A DNA stretch of 7,658 nucleotides, from NCBI GenBank assembly GCA_015231665.1, contig JADGBD010000090.1:1-7658 (forward strand), written 5' to 3'. The translations under genes and the position numbers were made by a program. This DNA is from Gammaproteobacteria bacterium (GTDB lineage: Bacteria > Pseudomonadota > Gammaproteobacteria > Chromatiales > Chromatiaceae). The notes under the pieces were generated by a model, which saw nothing but the letters and a program-made list of their open reading frames with translations, was not told the DNA's origin and made no database searches. Position 1 is the stretch's first letter; the number at the start of each line of letters is the position of its first letter. This document shows, one piece after another, positions 1 to 7,658 of the stretch.

Positions 1-129
1 GCGTAATTTTTGGTCTAGTTTATATGCTTTGCACGCTGATCGCCAGCGCTCGGTAGTCTAAATCCCCTGGCCGAATTGGTAGGCGCAAACGCGGCCTGGA
101 GAGGAATCCTGCCTGTTTGACCGCGTCAC
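1..129. other. Upstream region, no gene recognised
   Basis: No supportable gene is seen before the clpB promoter. The first 20-25 bases are AT-richer than the rest. Two short frames are open from the window edge: one ends at 54-56 and gives a hydrophobic tail, the other ends at 59-61. Either could be the last codons of an upstream gene cut by the window, but nothing in them is recognisable. No terminator hairpin with a T tract and no tRNA-like fold was found. Confidence 0.4.
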
Positions 130-158
130 CTTGAAAAAGGCTCCGGTCAGCCTCAAAT
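130..158 (+). promoter_or_regulatory. Sigma-32 (RpoH) heat-shock promoter of clpB
   Basis: The -35 element CTTGAAA (130-136) matches the sigma-32 consensus exactly. After a 14-base spacer, CCTCAAAT (151-158) matches the -10 consensus CCCCATnT at most positions. Transcription would begin near 164-167, giving a leader of about 28 bases before the ATG at 193. This fits the known control of clpB by RpoH in gammaproteobacteria. The promoter call is read from sequence and not measured. Confidence 0.8.
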
Positions 159-179
159 GGGATTTAACCTTAAGAAATC

Positions 180-184
180 AGGAG
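180..184 (+). promoter_or_regulatory. Ribosome binding site of clpB
   Basis: AGGAG lies 8 bases before the ATG at 193. It decides the start: the in-frame ATG at 157 lies inside the promoter -10 element, upstream of the expected transcript start, and has no comparable site. Confidence 0.85.
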
Positions 185-192
185 TTATTGCC

Positions 193-2808
<2,616 letters not shown>

Positions 2809-2829
2809 GCTCTGCGAGGGTTCGGCAGC

Positions 2830-2851
2830 CATGGGCCGGCCTATGCCCGTG
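2830..2851. other. Short hairpin between convergent genes
   Basis: CATGGGC (2830-2836) pairs with GCCCGTG (2845-2851), seven pairs with one G-T, around an 8-base loop. It overlaps the stop codon of the minus-strand gene. No T tract follows on either strand, so it is not a standard intrinsic terminator. It may still slow or process the ends of the two converging transcripts. No better terminator was seen in the 32-base gap. Confidence 0.25.
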
Positions 2852-5096
2852 CAGTCAACAGCTGCTCAAGGGCCTCAAGTGGCATGGGGCGGGCCAGCAG
2901 ATAGCCTTGATAGCTGTTGCAGCCCTGTTCGGCAAGGAAGTCCAGGGCTGTCTGCGTCTCCACCCCCTCGGCAATCACTTCCATGTCCAGATTCTTGCCC
3001 AGGCTGATGATGGTGCGGACTATGGCGGCATCCTTATCCCCTGGGTGCAGGGAGCGCAAGAAAGACTGGTCGATCTTGAGCTGATCAAAGGGCAGGCGCT
3101 GGAGGTAGGACAGGGAGCTGAAGCCGGTGCCGAAGTCATCCAGGGAGAGGCGCAGCCCCAGGGCCTTGATCCGATCCATCTTGGCCATGACACTGTCCAG
3201 GTCATCCAGCAGCAGGCTTTCGGTGATCTCCAATTTCAGCAGCTGCGGCGGGATGCCGAATTCATCCAGGGCAGCGGCGACTTGATCGACGAAATCCGCC
3301 TGCTGGAACTGCTTGGGGCTGACGTTGACCGCCAGGCTCAGCTGCCGCCTGGCGGCTTGTCCCTGCCATTGCTGCAGCTGGCGACAGGCGCTGCGCAGGA
3401 TCCACTGGCCCATGGGCAGGATCAGCCCGCTCTGCTCGGCCAGGGGGATGAAGGCGGCCGGTGAGATCAGGCCCTGCTGCGGGTCTTGCCAACGCACCAG
3501 TACCTCGGCCCCCAAGGGCCGGCCCTGGATATCGGCCTGGAGCTGGTAGTGCAGCACCAGCTGCTCCGGTATGGCCTTGCGCAGCAGGGCCTCCAGGCTA
3601 ACCCGTTGCTCCAGCGCCTGCTGCATGCTGTGGTCGAAAAAGTGCAGGCGGTCACGCCCGGTGCCTTTCACCTGCAACATGGAGGCATCAGCCCGCTTGA
3701 GCAGGTCGGCAACACTGTCGCTGCCGCCATCAAACAGGCTGACACCCATGCTGGCGGTAATCACGAACTCGCCGCCGTTGATCGGGATAGGCTGGCGAAT
3801 GGCCGCCAGCAGGCGCTCGCCCAGTTCCTTGGCCTGCACCAGGGCGCTGTCCATGTTCTGGTGCAGATTCTCTACCACCACGACGAACTCATCGCTGCCC
3901 AGGCGAGCGACGGTGTCGTCGCCGTGCACCGAGCGCACCAGGCGCTGGGCGATTTCGATCAGCACCCGGTCGCCGACATCGTGACTTTGGGTGTCGTTGA
4001 GGGCGCTGAAGCCGTCCAGGTCGATAAAAAACACCGCGCCGAGTTGGTCGAGGCGTTTGCTGCTGAGCAGGGCCTGCTGCAGACGGTCCATGAACAGGCG
4101 GCGGTTGGGCAGCTTGGTGAGCACATCGAAATAGGACAGGCTGTGAATCTTGGCCTCGGCCTGCTTGTGCTGGGAAATGTCCTCAAAGGCGCCGATGTAG
4201 TTGCAGACCTGGCCTTGCTCATCCAGCACGGCGCTGATGTGCAGCCATTCGGGATAGATCTCGCCGTTCTTGCGCCGGTTCCATATCTCCCCCTGCCACT
4301 GGCGGTCGCGGCTGAGTTCCTGCCACATGCGCTGATAGAACTCGGTCTCATGACGGCCGGATTTGAGCAGCGCCGGGGTCTGACCTATGACCTCGTCCGG
4401 CCGGTAGCCGGTGGTCTGGCTGAAGGCCTGATTGACCCTGAGAATAGATTGCTCGGCATCGGTGATGATCATCGCCTGCCGCGTCTCGAAGGCGGTGGCG
4501 GCGATGCGCAGCTCCAGCTCGGCCTGCTTTTGCTGGTTGATGTCCTCAACCACGGAAATGAAATAATCCGGCTGGCCCTGCTGATCCCGTACCAAGGCCA
4601 CGGTCAGGTTGATCCAGATCAGCTGGCCGTCCTTGCGCCGGTAACGCTTCTCCAGGCTGTAGCTGTCGCGCTCTCCCTTGAGCATCTGATTGACCAGCTC
4701 GAGATCGGCATCCAGCTCCTTGTGGTAGGTGATGTCCTGAAAGGAGAGCTGCAGCAGCTCCGCCTCGCTGTAGCCGACCAAGGCGCAGAGGCGGCGGTTG
4801 ACCTTCAGCCAGCGGCCATCGGGGGCGACCAGGGCGATGCCCACGGCCGCCTGTTCAAAGGTGGCGAGAAAGCGCGTTTCGCTACGTTGCAGTTGACGCT
4901 GGCGTAGCTGCAGCAGGCTGAACAACAGCAGTGCGGTGACCAGGATGAAGGCAATGCCCTTGTAGTTCTGCCAGGTTGCCAGCTGCGCGGCATCGCGGGC
5001 AATCAGTGCCAGGGCGCCATCCGACAGCAGGATCCAGAGGCTGCCAAAGGCCAGGTAGATGAGGGTGATCCCAACAGCGGGATTGTGGCGCAACAT
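2841..5096 (-). CDS. Membrane-anchored PAS-PAS-GGDEF-EAL protein, predicted cyclic-di-GMP phosphodiesterase
   Basis: The 751-residue product has two membrane segments (about 8-31 and 46-64) with a short loop between them. Two PAS sensor domains follow (about 73-187 and 195-313), then GGDEF (about 316-487) and EAL (about 500-748). The EAL site looks complete: E531 in an EVL version of the motif, N591, E623 and E626, D653/D654 in DDFGTG, K674, E710 and Q730. The GGDEF domain keeps D359, N367 and D376 but reads GSDEF at 400-404, has Ser364 where active cyclases have Lys, Ser371 in place of the Gly before His, and HGDD (391-394) instead of the RxxD inhibitory site. I infer that it degrades cyclic-di-GMP and that the GGDEF part is inactive or a GTP sensor. 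No haem or flavin signature was recognised in the PAS domains, so the stimulus is unknown. ATG at 5096 is preceded by AAGGG. It is divergent from the aldolase gene. Confidence 0.93.
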   Translation of the reverse strand: MLRHNPAVGITLIYLAFGSLWILLSDGALALIARDAAQLATWQNYKGIAFILVTALLLFSLLQLRQRQLQRSETRFLATFEQAAVGIALVAPDGRWLKVNRRLCALVGYSEAELLQLSFQDITYHKELDADLELVNQMLKGERDSYSLEKRYRRKDGQLIWINLTVALVRDQQGQPDYFISVVEDINQQKQAELELRIAATAFETRQAMIITDAEQSILRVNQAFSQTTGYRPDEVIGQTPALLKSGRHETEFYQRMWQELSRDRQWQGEIWNRRKNGEIYPEWLHISAVLDEQGQVCNYIGAFEDISQHKQAEAKIHSLSYFDVLTKLPNRRLFMDRLQQALLSSKRLDQLGAVFFIDLDGFSALNDTQSHDVGDRVLIEIAQRLVRSVHGDDTVARLGSDEFVVVVENLHQNMDSALVQAKELGERLLAAIRQPIPINGGEFVITASMGVSLFDGGSDSVADLLKRADASMLQVKGTGRDRLHFFDHSMQQALEQRVSLEALLRKAIPEQLVLHYQLQADIQGRPLGAEVLVRWQDPQQGLISPAAFIPLAEQSGLILPMGQWILRSACRQLQQWQGQAARRQLSLAVNVSPKQFQQADFVDQVAAALDEFGIPPQLLKLEITESLLLDDLDSVMAKMDRIKALGLRLSLDDFGTGFSSLSYLQRLPFDQLKIDQSFLRSLHPGDKDAAIVRTIISLGKNLDMEVIAEGVETQTALDFLAEQGCNSYQGYLLARPMPLEALEQLLTARA

Positions 5097-5103
5097 GTTT
5101 CGG

Positions 5104-5108
5104 CCCTT
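5104..5108 (-). promoter_or_regulatory. Ribosome binding site of the GGDEF-EAL gene
   Basis: Read on the minus strand, AAGGG lies 7 bases before the ATG at 5096. It is moderate in strength, and it supports the start just ahead of the first membrane segment. I found no convincing sigma-70 promoter for this gene in the divergent region. Confidence 0.55.
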
Positions 5109-5239
5109 GTTTTGCTCTGTGCCTGAAGTATTTGACTAGATGAAAACAGGCAGCCTGATCGCAGCGAGCTACAAAGTACTGCAAAATGCGCCGGATGAAC
5201 ACCGAGAATGCCCTTGACTTGTCTTCGGTCATGGGCTGG

Positions 5240-5268
5240 ATGACGAACGCCCCCCGGCTGGGTAAGAT
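5240..5268 (+). promoter_or_regulatory. Candidate sigma-70 promoter of the aldolase-dehydrogenase gene
   Basis: ATGACG (5240-5245) and TAAGAT (5263-5268) each match four of six consensus bases and are 17 bases apart, the best spacing. The start point would be near 5275, about 27 bases before the ATG. A better -35 match, TTGACT at 5214-5219, has no acceptable -10 at the right distance. The call is tentative. Confidence 0.35.
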
Positions 5269-5288
5269 GGCCATTCAATAACGATAAC

Positions 5289-5295
5289 GGGGGAG
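5289..5295 (+). promoter_or_regulatory. Ribosome binding site of the aldolase-dehydrogenase gene
   Basis: GGGGGAG ends 6 bases before the ATG at 5302, a strong Shine-Dalgarno match. It supports this start, which also places the protein N terminus just ahead of the conserved aldolase region. Confidence 0.8.
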
Positions 5296-5301
5296 AAGCC
5301 A

Positions 5302-7284
5302 ATGGCGGAGAATCGCTGGAACGAGGCACAGGCGGCGGCCTGTGCCGATGAACTGGACCTGCGCGTGTATAGCTCGCGCCTGCTGGGTGCCGATCCGGCG
5401 CTGGTACTGCACGGTGGCGGCAACACCTCGGTGAAGCTGCGCCAGTGCAACAAGGTCGGTGAGGAAGAGGACATCCTCTACGTCAAGGGCAGCGGCTGGG
5501 ACCTGGCGCGGATCGAGCGGCCCGGCTTCACCCCCATTCGCATGGCTCATCTGCTCAAGCTGGCGCGGCTGGAGCAGCTGTCCGACCTGGACATGGTCAA
5601 TGAGCCGAAAACCCAGCAGACCCTGGCCTCGGCACCCACCGGCTCGGTGGAGGCGATACTCCACGCCTTGCTGCCGTTCAAATATGTCGATCACACCCAT
5701 GCCGATGCGGTGGTCACCCTGACCAACAGCCCCGATGGCGAGGCGCGCATCCGCGAGATCTACGGCAACTCGGTGGTGATCATTCCCTATGTCATGCCCG
5801 GTTTCGATCTGGCGCGGCTGGTGGCGGAGCGCTTCAGCCGCGAGGCTGGCAGCTCTACCATCGGCATGGTGCTGATGAACCACGGCATCTTCTCCTTTGC
5901 CGATGACGCCCGCAGCAGCTACGAGCGCATGATCAGTCTGGTCAATCAGGCCGAGGCCTATCTGAAAACCCACGATGCCTGGCAGCTACCTAGCCACAGC
6001 AGCGAGGCGCCGCTGCAGCGGGAGGACTGCCGCTGGGAGCTAGCTGAGATGCGCCGGCGCATCTCTCAGGCGGCAGGCTTTCCCCTGCTGATGAAGCTTT
6101 GCCAGGACGCCGAGACCCTGGCATTCGTCAACCACCCGCAGCTTGCGCGCATCAGCCAGCAGGGCCCGGCGACGCCGGATCACGTTATCCGCACCAAGCG
6201 CCTGCCCATGCTCGGCCAGGACGTCAGCGCCTATGTCTCCGCCTACTGCGACTACTTCGAGCGCCAGGCACCCCAGTCGCGCTGCCCGGTGCAGATGCTC
6301 GACCCGGCTCCACGGGTGGTGCTGGACGTACCCTGCGGCATGCTCAGCCTGGGCAAGACCGCCGCCGACTGCGACACTGTGGCGGACATCTACCGGCATA
6401 CCATGCAGATCATCCAGCGTGCCGAAGCCCTGGGCGGCTGGCAGGCCCTGCCGGAGAAAGACATTTTCGATGTGGAATACTGGGAGCTGGAGCAGGCCAA
6501 GCTGAAACAGGGCGGCAAGCGGCCGCTGTTTCAGGGTGAGGTGGCCCTGGTCACCGGCGCCGCCTCCGGCATCGGCAAGGCCTGCGTCGATTCCCTGCTG
6601 GCCCGCGGCGCGGCGGTGGTGGGGCTGGACATCAATCCACAGATCAAGGGCCTGTACCCGCGGGCGGATTTCCTCGGCCTGCAGTGCGACGTCACCAACC
6701 TCAGCTGCGTGCGCGCCAGCCTGGAGCAGGCCACGCGCCACTTCGGCGGCCTCGACATGCTGATCCTCAACGCCGGCATGTTCCCCGGCGGCCAGCGCAT
6801 CAGTGAGCTGTCCGACGAGCTCTGGCGCCAGGTGATGAGCGTCAACCTCGACGCCAACCTGGCCCTGCTGCGCGAGTGCCACAGCCTGCTGCGCCTGGCC
6901 GCCAACCAAGGCCGGGTGGTGGTCATTGGCTCCAAGAACGTGCCAGCGCCGGGCCCCGGCGCGGCGGCCTACTCCGCCTCCAAGGCCGCTCTGACCCAGC
7001 TGATGCGGGTGGCGGCGCTGGAATGGGCGGGGGAGGGCATCCGCATTAACGAGCTGCATCCGGATGCGGTGTTCGACACCGGCATCTGGAGTGCTGAGGT
7101 GCTGCAATCCCGCGCCGATCATTACGGCATGAGCGTGCAGGACTACAAGACCAAGAACCTGCTGCACACCGAGGTCCACGCCAGCGACGTGGCCGAGCTG
7201 GCAGCGGAAATGTGCGGCCCGCTGTTCGCCAAAACCACCGCTGCCCAGGTGCCGGTGGACGGCGGCAACGACCGGGTGGTCTGA
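5302..7284 (+). CDS. RhaD-type bifunctional class II aldolase / short-chain dehydrogenase
   Basis: The 660-residue product fuses two enzymes. Residues about 10-225 are a class II (zinc) aldolase: zinc ligands H131 and H133 in DHTHAD and H194 in MNHGIF, with E117 in GSVEAIL in the position of the catalytic Glu. A linker (about 230-405) carries HVIRTKR and DIFDVEYWELEQAK, typical of the RhaD fusion family. Residues about 411-657 are a classical SDR: TGAASGIG (418-425), D443 ending strand 2, which favours NAD(H), D463, NAG (490-492), N515, S544, and Y557/K561 in YSASK. In the best-known members the aldolase splits L-rhamnulose 1-phosphate into dihydroxyacetone phosphate and L-lactaldehyde, and the dehydrogenase oxidises the aldehyde. 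No rhamnose isomerase, kinase or transporter is in the window and the protein is somewhat shorter than typical RhaD, so the substrate here is not established. It is cytoplasmic by sequence, has its own ribosome binding site, and appears monocistronic. Confidence 0.9.
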   Translation: MAENRWNEAQAAACADELDLRVYSSRLLGADPALVLHGGGNTSVKLRQCNKVGEEEDILYVKGSGWDLARIERPGFTPIRMAHLLKLARLEQLSDLDMVNEPKTQQTLASAPTGSVEAILHALLPFKYVDHTHADAVVTLTNSPDGEARIREIYGNSVVIIPYVMPGFDLARLVAERFSREAGSSTIGMVLMNHGIFSFADDARSSYERMISLVNQAEAYLKTHDAWQLPSHSSEAPLQREDCRWELAEMRRRISQAAGFPLLMKLCQDAETLAFVNHPQLARISQQGPATPDHVIRTKRLPMLGQDVSAYVSAYCDYFERQAPQSRCPVQMLDPAPRVVLDVPCGMLSLGKTAADCDTVADIYRHTMQIIQRAEALGGWQALPEKDIFDVEYWELEQAKLKQGGKRPLFQGEVALVTGAASGIGKACVDSLLARGAAVVGLDINPQIKGLYPRADFLGLQCDVTNLSCVRASLEQATRHFGGLDMLILNAGMFPGGQRISELSDELWRQVMSVNLDANLALLRECHSLLRLAANQGRVVVIGSKNVPAPGPGAAAYSASKAALTQLMRVAALEWAGEGIRINELHPDAVFDTGIWSAEVLQSRADHYGMSVQDYKTKNLLHTEVHASDVAELAAEMCGPLFAKTTAAQVPVDGGNDRVV

Positions 7285-7327
7285 GGCAGGCTGAGGTCAG
7301 TGGGCTGGCTTTGTGGGGGCAATAGGG

Positions 7328-7402
7328 GTACGTCCGTACGCAGTAACAGTAGTAAATCTAGCAGGTTGAAGTCCTGTCCGGGGAATTGTCCGTACGCCCC
7401 GG
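7328..7402 (+). other. Structured non-coding block with tandem hairpins and possible pseudoknot
   Basis: GTACG and CGTAC (7328-7339) form an inverted repeat. A hairpin at 7361-7377 has a five-pair stem (GCAGG/CCTGT) and a seven-base loop, like a tRNA T-arm. Next to it, CCGGGG (7378-7383) pairs with CCCCGG (7397-7402) around a 13-base loop. That loop holds a second copy of GTCCGTACGC's first nine bases, the first copy being at 7332-7341. The core CGTACG is self-complementary, so the two copies could pair as a pseudoknot. I do not recognise an RNA family, and a DNA-level role is equally possible. Confidence 0.4.
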
Positions 7403-7426
7403 TAGTATGAGGAAGCGGCGTCTTTT

Positions 7427-7482
7427 CTCGTTCCCACGCGCTGCGTGGTAATGCACCACCTCCGCGCCGCGGAGACAACGAG
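7427..7482. repeat. Three-stem palindromic intergenic repeat
   Basis: CTCGTT (7427-7432) pairs with AACGAG (7477-7482) and closes two perfect hairpins with three-base loops: CCACGC/GCGTGG (7434-7448) and CTCCGC/GCGGAG (7460-7474). The segment CGTTCCCACGC followed by GCGTGG resembles an interspersed repeat that I recall from many proteobacterial intergenic regions, where it often creates spurious short proteins. Such elements are usually moved or maintained by REP-associated (RAYT) transposases; that link is inference here. Only this copy is in the window. Confidence 0.7.
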
Positions 7483-7502
7483 CGGCTTAAGTTAACGCCA
7501 AT

Positions 7503-7544
7503 GGGCCTTGATTCCGGGCTATACCCAACAGCGGACTCCCGGCC
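7503..7544. repeat. Nested inverted repeat
   Basis: CCGGG (7514-7518) pairs with CCCGG (7538-7542). The adjoining GGCC at 7504-7507 can pair with GGCC at 7541-7544 as a competing or outer stem. The loop is about 19 bases. The structure is weak alone and is listed because it sits in a run of inverted repeats. Confidence 0.3.
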
Positions 7545-7586
7545 AGGGCGAAGAGGTTCCGTAGCGCGGATCTTCGGTGAGTAACT

Positions 7587-7613
7587 GGGGCCTGACCCCG
7601 ATTTTCTGGTCAG
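7587..7613. repeat. GGGG-CCTGA-CCCC palindrome with alternative pairing
   Basis: GGGG (7587-7590) pairs with CCCC (7596-7599). Alternatively CTGACC (7592-7597) pairs with GGTCAG (7608-7613), and the two pairings exclude each other. A similar GGGGTCTGACCCC-like motif occurs, by recollection, near transposase genes in other gammaproteobacteria. The match here is suggestive only. Confidence 0.4.
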
Positions 7614-7658
7614 AACAATGATTCCTGGGTCGTTGGCCCCGTCAGATTTGCCTTGCCT

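Larger units (their letters stand above)
7285..7658. other. Non-coding region rich in inverted repeats
   Basis: No gene is supportable in these 374 bases. They contain several separate inverted repeats: a tandem hairpin block at 7328-7402, a three-stem repeat at 7427-7482, a CCGGG/CCCGG pair at 7514-7542 and a GGGG/CCCC palindrome at 7587-7599. The density of palindromes and the lack of coding frames suggest repeat or mobile-element debris, or a structured RNA. No clear intrinsic terminator follows the aldolase-dehydrogenase gene. The region continues to the window edge, so a linked gene could lie beyond it. Confidence 0.6.

Noticed and set aside
1..56. Hydrophobic C-terminal tail of an upstream gene
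   Set aside because: Only about 17 codons are visible, a competing frame is equally open, and no family can be recognised.
157..192. Extended clpB start at 157
   Set aside because: It lies within the sigma-32 -10 element, lacks a ribosome binding site, and adds residues not seen in ClpB families.
2809..2851. Intrinsic terminator between the convergent genes
   Set aside because: The hairpin is not followed by a T tract on either strand.
3486..4907. A 473-codon open frame on the plus strand opposite the GGDEF-EAL gene
   Set aside because: It is the same shadow effect. The product is low-complexity and unrecognisable, while the minus strand encodes ordered conserved domains.
4882..5329. Minus-strand frames that begin in or near the divergent intergenic region
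   Set aside because: They run out of frame into the GGDEF-EAL gene or overlap the aldolase start, and their translations show no conserved feature.
7320..7390. tRNA gene suggested by the T-arm-like hairpin at 7361-7377
   Set aside because: The loop lacks the conserved C56, and no acceptor, D or anticodon arm can be placed around it.
7143..7478. A 111-codon minus-strand frame across the end of the aldolase-dehydrogenase gene
   Set aside because: Its N terminus is translated repeat sequence (RSAWERE, a known spurious product of this repeat type) and the rest is antisense to the dehydrogenase.
7285..7658. CRISPR array
   Set aside because: The repeats are few, differ from one another and are inverted; there is no regular repeat-spacer pattern.

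Overview
The window is GC-rich and reads as a chromosomal segment of a gammaproteobacterium. The ClpB protein aligns without net gaps to the Escherichia coli family numbering through residue 815 and has a sigma-32 type heat-shock promoter in front of it. Codon use is strongly G/C-ending in all three genes, so long shadow frames appear on the opposite strands. I cannot name a genus from the sequence.

Layout: positions 1-129 hold no convincing gene. A heat-shock promoter (130-158) and a ribosome binding site lead into clpB (193-2808, +), an intact disaggregase of 871 residues. Only 32 bases separate its stop from that of a convergent gene (2841-5096, -). This encodes a membrane-anchored PAS-PAS-GGDEF-EAL protein whose EAL phosphodiesterase site looks intact and whose GGDEF site is degraded (GSDEF). 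A 205-base divergent intergenic region follows. A RhaD-type fusion of a class II aldolase with a short-chain dehydrogenase then runs from 5302 to 7284 (+). The last 374 bases (7285-7658) have no gene but are full of inverted repeats: a compact tandem hairpin with possible pseudoknot (7328-7402), a three-stem palindromic repeat (7427-7482), and two further palindromic stretches.

The three genes do not form an operon and show no shared pathway: a stress chaperone, a cyclic-di-GMP regulator, and a carbohydrate-type aldolase/dehydrogenase that lacks sugar-catabolic neighbours within the window. Nothing in the coding part looks like an undescribed system. The parts most worth a second look are the structured non-coding tail, the unknown substrate of the aldolase-dehydrogenase fusion, and the degenerate cyclase domain joined to an intact phosphodiesterase.
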